Position numbers and translations under genes: made by a program. DNA of 58,093 bases from a virus: positions 1 through 58,093 of IMG/VR virus record IMGVR_UViG_3300044712_001655; one strand, written 5' to 3'. This document shows positions 33,454 through 39,622 of the stretch, piece by piece. The notes beneath the pieces are model-generated. The model ran no database searches, had not been told where the DNA came from, and worked only from the letters and a program-made list of their open reading frames with translations. Each line of letters starts with the position of its first letter. The stretch's first letter is position 1.

Positions 33454-33482
33454 TTGTCTTTTAAATTCTTTTATGTGATAAT
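33454..33482 (+). promoter_or_regulatory. sigma70-like promoter
   Basis: TTGTCT (33454-33459), 17 bases, GATAAT (33477-33482), with TG just before the -10. It drives the dTMP kinase gene at 33516. Confidence 0.6.
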
Positions 33483-33515
33483 AATATACGGTATTATAAA
33501 AATAAAGGAGAAAAC

Positions 33516-34457
33516 ATGTTAAAATTAGAAATTGAAGGAACTGATGGATCGGGAAAAACGACAGCAATTCAATACCTTAAAGAAAAATTTCAAAAATTAA
33601 AAGTAAATTTTATCGAAACTAGAGAAGTGGGAAATCCCAATATTGAAGCTTGTGTTAAGTTAAGAGAATTTGTGTTAGATCCCAAGAACAACTTACGTGG
33701 CGAAACAATGGAGATGATTTTTTCAGCAATGCGATTTGAAAATGACAGATGGTACAGACATTTTCAAGACCCGGATAATGGTTTTATGGTAGATTTTGTT
33801 CTTTCTGATCGCGGATGGTTTTCACATCTTTCTTATACAGATCACAATGTTAGTGAAGAATTTACTGAAATGCTTTATGATAAAATGATGAAAAATGTCA
33901 CATTGTTGCCCGATATTGTTATTTATTTTTCAGTCGATACGAAGACTGCCTTAGCTCGCAGGATCAAACGTGGCGGAGCCATGGACGCTATTGAACTTAA
34001 GGGTGTAGAATATCAAGAGAAAGTTAGACAATCATTCGAAAAACATTTAGCTAAATATTCGGATGTAGTACAAATTTTCACAGTAGATGCAAATCAAGAC
34101 GTTGAAGGCGTTCGAAGACAATTAGATCGTATTTTATTACAAATTTTTAATACCCATAAAGAGTTTGAATGGATGTTTGAAGTATCTGAAGAAGAGGTTA
34201 ATAAAATATTTAATTCGGAATTAAATTTAGAAAAACATCCTTCTAAATATCCCTATAAAGAAGTAAAAGAATTTAATGAAGTTGTTTCTAATAGGACTCA
34301 AAAACTAGCACATTCTGATGAAGTGGTTCCTATGCCCACGGTAGAAGAAATGAATCAGCTTAATAAAGAAAGATCAGAATCCGTTTCTGATCCGATCGCT
34401 ATGTTGGCTAAAATAATAGTCAAATCAGAAATTAATCAGTTGGAAGAAAAGAAATAA
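33516..34457 (+). CDS. Thymidylate kinase-like protein, 313 aa
   Basis: P-loop EGTDGSGKTT (residues 7-16), the Asp-Arg pair in LSDRGW (98-99) and a LID-like Arg cluster (LARRIKRGG near residue 150) identify a dTMP-kinase-type fold that phosphorylates dTMP to dTDP. Normal enzymes are about 210 residues; here about 100 extra residues follow and form a charged, mostly helical tail of unknown role. It has its own sigma70-like promoter and a strong terminator. Confidence 0.85.
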   Translation: MLKLEIEGTDGSGKTTAIQYLKEKFQKLKVNFIETREVGNPNIEACVKLREFVLDPKNNLRGETMEMIFSAMRFENDRWYRHFQDPDNGFMVDFVLSDRGWFSHLSYTDHNVSEEFTEMLYDKMMKNVTLLPDIVIYFSVDTKTALARRIKRGGAMDAIELKGVEYQEKVRQSFEKHLAKYSDVVQIFTVDANQDVEGVRRQLDRILLQIFNTHKEFEWMFEVSEEEVNKIFNSELNLEKHPSKYPYKEVKEFNEVVSNRTQKLAHSDEVVPMPTVEEMNQLNKERSESVSDPIAMLAKIIVKSEINQLEEKK

Positions 34458-34471
34458 TATCTATAATAAAA

Positions 34472-34494
34472 AAGCCCGATAAGATATCGGGCTT
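34472..34494. terminator. Bidirectional terminator
   Basis: AAGCCCGATA (34472-34481) pairs perfectly with TATCGGGCTT (34485-34494). A-rich sequence precedes it and T-rich sequence follows, so it can serve both the dTMP kinase gene and the convergent gene at 34521. Confidence 0.85.
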
Positions 34495-34520
34495 AACTTC
34501 TTTTTGTAGTAATTAATCAA

Positions 34521-34859
34521 TTATTTCATTAACGCAACAGCTTTTAGAGCCGTAATAACTGCATCAATTTTAGCTTCGATAACGTCCATTCTACCTTCAA
34601 TAGCTGTAACTAAAGTAGAAACTGCTGTTTGATCAGCTTTGGCGTCGATAGCGCTTTGGACTTCCGTATTATCAAATACAGCATTTAATGCGGAAGCTAC
34701 GGGGGCGGTTAAAGAAAGATTTGTAGTAGCCCCAATAAGAGCGACAGAGGCGGCCACTTTAGCGGTGGAAGCGTCAATAGCGGAAGAAATTTCTTCAGCA
34801 ATCGGTCTACTGGTAATAGCACTTACTAAAAATTCTTTTGCTTGTTGTGAAAGAGCCAT
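34521..34859 (-). CDS. Ala-rich helical virion-operon protein, 112 aa
   Basis: Ala/Ser/Val-rich and almost wholly helical, ending with a coiled-coil-like segment (VTAIEGRMDVIEAKIDAVITAL). It follows the major capsid gene and is the last gene of that operon. It could be a head fibre or another structural protein; I do not recognise the family. A GGAG ribosome site precedes the start. Confidence 0.7.
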   Translation of the reverse strand: MALSQQAKEFLVSAITSRPIAEEISSAIDASTAKVAASVALIGATTNLSLTAPVASALNAVFDNTEVQSAIDAKADQTAVSTLVTAIEGRMDVIEAKIDAVITALKAVALMK

Positions 34860-34894
34860 TTTATTCTCCTCGTAATTTACTTTTCAGCAAATTA

Positions 34895-34922
34895 GAAGTA
34901 ATGGGGGAATTACTTCCCCCAT
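34895..34922. other. Two mutually exclusive hairpins after the capsid gene
   Basis: GAAGTAAT (34895-34902) can pair with ATTACTTC (34909-34916), while ATGGGGG (34901-34907) can pair with CCCCCAT (34916-34922). The two structures compete for the same bases. In mRNA sense this lies between the capsid stop and the next gene, where it may stabilise or attenuate the message. The T-run is on the + strand side, so it is a poor minus-strand terminator. Confidence 0.55.
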
Positions 34923-34930
34923 TTTTATTA

Positions 34931-36316
34931 TTATCTCAATTGGCCAGAGATATTGTCAATGATGACGTTTTTGCGAGGCTGATAAGCGGCGAGACTTAAG
35001 AATGTGAAGTGAGCTTCAGGTAAACTTAAATCATTGACAGCTAATTTCAACTTGCTATACGGAGCCAATTTAGCGAATCCGAGAGTGTTTCCTTGGATTA
35101 AGAAACCGGTGACTGAACCAGGGGCTCTGTTACCGAGATCTGTAAAGACGGGGTTGCCCGCGCCTTGAGCAATACGGCCGATAAATTTAGCAGAAGCGGC
35201 TGATCCGCCAACTTCTGAACGATACACGTTATAATATTGGGCGCCAGAAACGGCGGTAATAGTAACGGTAACTTTATTGCCTGCTAAGGCAACAGCTTGC
35301 GAAGAGGCGGCAGAGGGAACAGATTCACCACGCATACTTACTGAAGTAACATAGTAAGCATAAGTTCCAGCTTCTAACAATGAGCCAGCGGCGCCGGCAT
35401 CTGCTGTCACGATAGTGGGAGCATTAGGAGAACCTAAACGTGAACGGGCAGGGCGGGTTTTGCCAGAAAGGAATCGTGAAGATTCTAAACTGACGATAGC
35501 GGCTGATGTCCATTGAGTACGTAAATGGGCGCCTGTAGCTTCTTGTGAAGATCCGGCTAACATAATACGTTCTTTAGCATGAGCAATTTTATTATAAGCA
35601 GACAAACTGATAGGATCTAAGACCATTCTATCGGCTGCGCCCATATTCATGGCTGAACGAACAGAAGAATCTTCGATGACAGACTGAGTTAAAACTCCGC
35701 CGGCAGAAAGAACGACTGTTTGATCCGAACCGAATTCGGCGAACATTAAGTCTTGTGAATTTTGTTGTGCGTCTGATTGACGAACTTGTTGATCGACACC
35801 GATCATATTGGGGACTTTGGCGACTACTAGGGGATTTCCATCGAACACGCCATTGTTTGAGAAATCTGATTGACCACGGAACGCGTCAAACTCGATATCT
35901 CCAGACAATTTCATAGCTGCATCAGCAGCGGCTCTATCTTCAGCTTTAACGCCATCTAATGTGCCAACTAAATTAGCAGCAACGGTAACTCTACGAGTCG
36001 TGCTGTAATAAGCCATTGGAACAGTGATACGTTGATAGCTAGAAGTATCTTCTTCGCCAACGCCGCCTTCAAATTGGGCAGATCCACCAAAAATACCATA
36101 GTCAAGTTGTCTGGTAAATTGATGTAATTGTGATTTAACGTCTTTCGAGGGCAACATTTTTTGCAATTTGATGTGACTATCATCAAAAGTGACATTTTGC
36201 ATGACGGGGGAAAGATCTTCCACCATCAAAGCTGCGCCTTGAGCTAATTGGCCAGGAGCGGCAGAGTAACTACCTGCTTCAAGCGCTTTCATGAGTGATT
36301 GAAGTTGTTCAACCAT
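34931..36316 (-). CDS. Major capsid protein with Ig-like insertion, 461 aa
   Basis: The N-terminus (LMKALEAGSYSAAPG...QGAALMVEDL, then QNVTF) is typical of a large group of myophage capsid proteins that are processed at their N-terminus. The fold is HK97-like by this relationship. Residues about 298-400 are an insertion with AGTYAYYVTSVSMRGES and YYNVYRSEVGG, a fibronectin/Ig-like beta domain that probably projects from the capsid surface. The gene follows the scaffold gene by 26 bases, in the usual order. Confidence 0.9.
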   Translation of the reverse strand: MVEQLQSLMKALEAGSYSAAPGQLAQGAALMVEDLSPVMQNVTFDDSHIKLQKMLPSKDVKSQLHQFTRQLDYGIFGGSAQFEGGVGEEDTSSYQRITVPMAYYSTTRRVTVAANLVGTLDGVKAEDRAAADAAMKLSGDIEFDAFRGQSDFSNNGVFDGNPLVVAKVPNMIGVDQQVRQSDAQQNSQDLMFAEFGSDQTVVLSAGGVLTQSVIEDSSVRSAMNMGAADRMVLDPISLSAYNKIAHAKERIMLAGSSQEATGAHLRTQWTSAAIVSLESSRFLSGKTRPARSRLGSPNAPTIVTADAGAAGSLLEAGTYAYYVTSVSMRGESVPSAASSQAVALAGNKVTVTITAVSGAQYYNVYRSEVGGSAASAKFIGRIAQGAGNPVFTDLGNRAPGSVTGFLIQGNTLGFAKLAPYSKLKLAVNDLSLPEAHFTFLSLAAYQPRKNVIIDNISGQLR

Positions 36317-36342
36317 TGTTATTCTCCTTCGTTACCTTCTGC

Positions 36343-37164
36343 TTATTTTAGCAGGTGGCGAATTTTATTAATATCTGGTTTTGACATATAGAAACCATTG
36401 ATGGCTTCCCTGTCCTCTTTGGATAATTTTGGATCTGATGCCTTTTTGGTAAGTATCGCGGTGATTTCACTTTTTGTAAGTTCTACTTCTTCATTCATTC
36501 CTTCACTTTTATTGATCGGGGTAATAGAATCTAAGGAAGTAATAGCCTTTCTTTGAGGCACCGTTTTAACCAATTTGGTTAAAAATTCCTGAATAGCGTC
36601 CATACTCTTTTTCAATTCGTCTTTTTCAGCTTTAATAGCTAAAATTTCTGATTTTGCGAGTTCTAATTCAGGGTTGGCTTGTACTACAGAACTTTCTTCT
36701 GACTTGTTCATGGTGGACATTTCGCCACATTTTTCCATACCCATGCCATCTAAAGTTTTGCGAATAGTATCATGGTGCAATTTTAACTCAGATTTTGACA
36801 TTGAACGATACATTTTTTCGAGATATTGCATATCTTCGTCATCGTATCCGTGTTCATCTTCAGAAATAGGAGCTTCGACCGGTTTTTTCTCTTCAACTTT
36901 TTCTTCCGGTTTTTTCTCTTCTACTTTCTCTTCGGGTTTCTTTTCTTCTTTGTTCTCTTCTTTAGCTTCAACTTTTTCTTCCGGTTTTTTCTCTTCAACT
37001 TTTTCTTCCGGTTTTTTCTCTTCTACTTTTTCTTCAGCTTTAATAAGAGACGCTTCAATTGGGGCAGTAATTTGAATATTTTCGGATTTTTTCAATTCCG
37101 ATTCAAATTTTAATTCCACTTCTCTGACAAGACTATCTAGTTCTTGTTGTGTGTACTGTTTCAT
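36343..37164 (-). CDS. Putative scaffolding protein, 273 aa
   Basis: Glu/Lys-rich and mainly helical. Residues about 42-95 are tandem copies of EEKVEEKKPEEK, giving a long charged repeat (and many spurious ORFs on the other strand). The C-terminal half has coiled-coil segments (AKSEILAIKAEKDELKKSMD). Lying directly before the capsid gene and downstream of a structural gene, it fits a head scaffold. The family cannot be assigned by sequence. The upstream CTAATACTTAAC is a weak relative of the late motif. Confidence 0.75.
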   Translation of the reverse strand: MKQYTQQELDSLVREVELKFESELKKSENIQITAPIEASLIKAEEKVEEKKPEEKVEEKKPEEKVEAKEENKEEKKPEEKVEEKKPEEKVEEKKPVEAPISEDEHGYDDEDMQYLEKMYRSMSKSELKLHHDTIRKTLDGMGMEKCGEMSTMNKSEESSVVQANPELELAKSEILAIKAEKDELKKSMDAIQEFLTKLVKTVPQRKAITSLDSITPINKSEGMNEEVELTKSEITAILTKKASDPKLSKEDREAINGFYMSKPDINKIRHLLK

Positions 37165-37192
37165 TACTGACCTCCTAAGTCGTCGTTAAGTA

Positions 37193-37654
37193 TTAGACGC
37201 CTTTAGTGGGCCAATATAAGTCTTCTAGCTCAATAGCGGGAGAAGCGGCATCCATATTAGCAGCGGTAACTGCTGTTCCGTTAGCCAGTTCTTTTAATTG
37301 AATTTTGACGCCAGTTTTAATAGCTTCAAATTCCGCGATAAGGATATCTGTATCGACAGGAATAGGGTTATTAGCGGCGGCCAATTCGTAAGCGACTTCT
37401 AGAGCATGGGGAGCATAGGCAAAAGTTGAATTGCCAAAAATGTCCTTAGAAACCATGTCTACAGCCTTAATACGAATAGCAATGACGGGTTGTCCAGCGG
37501 CTTCATTTGCTGCGTCGGAAAGGAAGAGCATGGGCCAGCCATTTGAGTCACGTGCAGAGCGCACGGTGTCGATTGTGGCGCTACCATAGAAGCGTTTAGC
37601 AAGTTTGTCTGAAACGTCTCTAAGTAAAGCGTCTGCTTTAGCGATAGATTGCAT
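37193..37654 (-). CDS. Capsid-operon structural protein, 153 aa
   Basis: The start at 37654 (MQSIAKAD) is chosen because GGAGAATAAC lies just before it; the longer ORF from 37681 has no ribosome site. The protein is mixed alpha/beta, with SDAANEAAGQPVIAIRIKAV near the middle. Likely a head decoration or completion protein because it is the first gene of the scaffold-capsid operon; family not recognised. Confidence 0.7.
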   Translation of the reverse strand: MQSIAKADALLRDVSDKLAKRFYGSATIDTVRSARDSNGWPMLFLSDAANEAAGQPVIAIRIKAVDMVSKDIFGNSTFAYAPHALEVAYELAAANNPIPVDTDILIAEFEAIKTGVKIQLKELANGTAVTAANMDAASPAIELEDLYWPTKGV

Positions 37655-37795
37655 TGTTATTCTCCTTTGAAAAGTACCCATATAATTTGAAAATGGGCTA
37701 AACTATTAGAACTACTTAATGATTAGTACTCATGAACAAAAACGTGAGATTACAAATACTTAGAAAGATGACCTTACTTATTGGCAATATTCAAT

Positions 37796-37805
37796 ATTAA
37801 GATTA
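37796..37805 (-). promoter_or_regulatory. Late motif TAATCTTAAT, towards the capsid operon
   Basis: Minus-strand TAATCTTAAT in the 231-base gap between the capsid operon and the protease gene. It faces away from the copy at 37862. The distance of 141 bases to the start at 37654 would give a long leader; another variant (TAATCATTAAG) lies closer, at about 37716-37726. Confidence 0.5.
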
Positions 37806-37861
37806 CTACTTTATTAATTCATTTTATCGGGCATTTTAAGTGATATATTTTTAATACGATG

Positions 37862-37871
37862 TAATCTTAAT
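37862..37871 (+). promoter_or_regulatory. Late motif TAATCTTAAT, towards the prohead protease
   Basis: TAATCTTAAT ends 14 bases before ATG 37886, with a GCGAGG ribosome site between. It is the clearest + strand example and pairs head-to-head with the copy at 37796. Confidence 0.6.
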
Positions 37872-37885
37872 ATCGCGAGGATATT

Positions 37886-39193
37886 ATGTCTACTTATATT
37901 GATGGAATCTGTGCGAGTCAAAATATTGATAGTAGTGGGGAAATTGTAGATATCAAAGGATTAGATATCAGTAGTCTGTCATTGGATGGCACTTTGAATT
38001 GGGAACATCATAAAGATTTACCTATGCAAACTGTAGGAAAAATCAAATATGCTAAGAAAATCTATAGCTTAGAAGATTGTTCGACAGATAGAGAAAAATA
38101 TTATTTTAAAAAATGCGGTGTTCCTTACGTATATATGATTGGTGAATTATTTGATGACTATGTCGAAAGCGCAAAACACGTAGCCGGCCTCTTTAAATAC
38201 GATAAAGACAATAAAGATAAAAATGCTGTCCCCGTAGTTGGATTTAGTGTAGAGGGCGCTAAATTGCCAAATGCTAAAGTCGGTATGGTTCTTACTCGAT
38301 CGATAGCTAGAAAATGTACAATAACTGTCTTACCATGTAATAAGAAAGCTTTTGGCGAAATTATGCCACAGAAAACGTCTAAGAAAAATGACGACATAAA
38401 TTCCTTATTTAAGACAGAACCTGTTGCTGAAATTGAAATGTTAAAAACTGAAGAATATCAATATCTTTTAGATAAAATCCAAAAATATGATCCAGAAAAA
38501 TACGCTCAATTATTAGGTATTAAAATGAATAAAAGAGAAGACGGCGCGGTTTTAGGTGAAGCTGGAGTCGGATCTGACGGCGGATTATTTAATTCTGAGA
38601 GTGAAAAAATGGAAAAAGCACAACCAAAATTAACAGTAGTTCCTAAAATAAATGCTAACGGTACGATTATCGGTAAAACAAAATCCGGTAAGGATGTTTA
38701 TAGTCATGGTATGGTAGGCAAATATTCTGGTTGGTCACACCAAGATCATCAGGATGCCGCTACTTTACATCATGAAGAATCTAAAAAGGCAAAAACTCCT
38801 GAATCTGGTAAACACCATCATGAAAAATTTAGATTACATGCCGGAGCCTCTAATACTTTAAGAGACAAAAAAGAACGTACAACTAATGTAAAACCTATGA
38901 AAAAAGCTTTAGATGCGGGCTCAGGACTAGCCGCCCCAGAACAACTTAGTGGTGGAGCCGCCCTAGTTAAAGAAGATTTAGAAAAGAAAAAAATATTATT
39001 AGAAAGAGCCGAAGTAGAATACGATAAATGGGACAAAAAAGAACAATTTAAAGAATTTATGAAATCCCAACATCCAGAAATGATTGAAGCAGAAATCGAT
39101 TCGATTGGAAAAGCTCTAATATTAAAGAAATCTTTGTCGGCAGAAGAAAGTTTGGAAAAATTAATAACTTTTTATGCAAAAATTGAAAAATAA
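37886..39193 (+). CDS. Prohead protease with capsid-like tail motif, 435 aa
   Basis: Residues 1-160 match the S78/HK97-type prohead protease plan: catalytic His in LNWEHHKDLP (His41 or 42) and Ser121 in VGFSVEGA. Later, GKTKSGKDVYSHGM...DHQDAA (near residues 265-295) is a module often found in phage head proteins. Residues about 339-368 (KKALDAGSGLAAPEQLSGGA and on) repeat the N-terminal motif of the major capsid protein at 34931. That piece may be a processing signal or capsid-targeting tag. The gene is on the opposite strand to the capsid operon, which is unusual. Confidence 0.8.
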   Translation: MSTYIDGICASQNIDSSGEIVDIKGLDISSLSLDGTLNWEHHKDLPMQTVGKIKYAKKIYSLEDCSTDREKYYFKKCGVPYVYMIGELFDDYVESAKHVAGLFKYDKDNKDKNAVPVVGFSVEGAKLPNAKVGMVLTRSIARKCTITVLPCNKKAFGEIMPQKTSKKNDDINSLFKTEPVAEIEMLKTEEYQYLLDKIQKYDPEKYAQLLGIKMNKREDGAVLGEAGVGSDGGLFNSESEKMEKAQPKLTVVPKINANGTIIGKTKSGKDVYSHGMVGKYSGWSHQDHQDAATLHHEESKKAKTPESGKHHHEKFRLHAGASNTLRDKKERTTNVKPMKKALDAGSGLAAPEQLSGGAALVKEDLEKKKILLERAEVEYDKWDKKEQFKEFMKSQHPEMIEAEIDSIGKALILKKSLSAEESLEKLITFYAKIEK

Positions 39194-39196
39194 TTG

Positions 39197-39225
39197 TTGC
39201 TTTCTTTAAAATATAGTGATATTCT
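39197..39225 (+). promoter_or_regulatory. sigma70-like promoter for the Y RNA cluster
   Basis: TTGCTT (39197-39202), 17 bases, TATTCT (39220-39225). The first Y RNA stem begins 9 bases later (39234), where a transcript would start. Confidence 0.6.
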
Positions 39226-39233
39226 TATTATTA

Positions 39234-39347
39234 GAGGGTCGCTGAGATAGGGTTATAATTTTATTGGTATTAAAATCCTTGTCCGTTCGATTCGGATTAG
39301 TGCAGGCTGGTGCCAGGAGCACGCTTTCCCTTCTCATTATCATCCTC
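39234..39347 (+). ncRNA. Y RNA 1 (YrlA-like, partial tRNA mimic), 114 nt
   Basis: The closing stem is GAGG with CCTC (39234-39237/39344-39347), then an internal loop GTCGC opposite TTATCAT, then TGAGA with TCTCA, a bulged T and AGGG with CCCT. Y RNA 2 has the same order. Inside are a hairpin ATTTTA/TAAAAT (about 39257-39276), a T-arm mimic GTCCG-TTCGATT-CGGAT (39281-39297) and a GTGC...GCAC arm (39300-39322). The loop TTCGATT has the conserved T-loop residues. The third arm does not have a clear D-loop. The RNA is expected to bind the Ro60 protein encoded at 39623. Confidence 0.8.
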
Positions 39348-39363
39348 TTTATTTTGGAAATGT

Positions 39364-39501
39364 ACGGGTCGCAGAGTATCGATTATATTACAAACTGTGT
39401 GTCGCCGGTTCGAGCCCGGTCAATATCGTAAGGTATTGTAGCTCAGATGGATAGAGCAATAGTAAAGTCGAAAGACATTTTCGATCTCAATTATTACCCG
39501 T
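39364..39501 (+). ncRNA. Y RNA 2 (YrlA-like with full permuted tRNA mimic), 138 nt
   Basis: Closing stem ACGGGT/ACCCGT (39364-39369/39496-39501), internal loop CGCA opposite AATTATT, then GAG/CTC, bulged T and ATCGA/TCGAT. The head holds, in order, a T arm GCCGG-TTCGAGC-CCGGT (39404-39420), a 7-bp acceptor stem CAATATC/GGTATTG (39421-39438) closed by the tetraloop GTAA, TA as at tRNA positions 8-9, and a D arm GCTC-AGATGGATA-GAGC (39441-39457). A GTC-GAAA-GAC hairpin follows at 39467-39476. This permuted order is the one known for bacterial YrlA RNAs. A T5 run follows at 39501. Confidence 0.9.
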
Positions 39502-39518
39502 TTTTATTTAGCTCTTTA

Positions 39519-39581
39519 TTGGGTCGCTGGTTTTCGGTTATACACGTTTATGTAAAAAAGCCGATACCAAATTTTATCCAA
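39519..39581 (+). ncRNA. Y RNA 3 (minimal stem without tRNA mimic), 63 nt
   Basis: TTGG/CCAA (39519-39522/39578-39581), internal loop GTCGC opposite AATTTTAT, TGGT/ACCA, a bulge, TCGG/CCGA (39534-39537/39561-39564) and an apical TACA/TGTA hairpin. It shares the 5' GGGTCGC element with the other two RNAs but lacks T and D arms. It may be a minimal Ro ligand or a leader structure of the Ro60 mRNA. Confidence 0.6.
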
Positions 39582-39609
39582 GTCCTTTTAATAAAAAAAA
39601 GGACTTTTT
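39580..39609 (+). terminator. Terminator between Y RNAs and the Ro60 gene
   Basis: AAGTCCTTTT (39580-39589) pairs with AAAAGGACTT (39597-39606) and is followed by TTTATT. It lies just before the ribosome site at 39613-39618, so only a fraction of transcripts would read into the Ro60 gene. Confidence 0.75.
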
Positions 39610-39622
39610 ATTAAGGAGAACT

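Noticed and set aside
34472-34494. CCGATAAG as a sixth sigma28-type promoter
   Set aside because: It is part of a perfect terminator stem, and no TAAAGTTT lies 11 bases upstream.
36674-37113. Long + strand ORFs of 95-133 residues
   Set aside because: They are antisense to the Glu/Lys repeat of the scaffold-like gene and consist of Phe/Ser runs without a ribosome site.
39404-39457. An ordinary tRNA gene, because T-loop and D-loop consensus sequences are present
   Set aside because: The T arm comes before the D arm, the acceptor stem is closed by a tetraloop with no free 3' CCA, and there is no anticodon arm in the right place. The permuted order fits a YrlA-type RNA.
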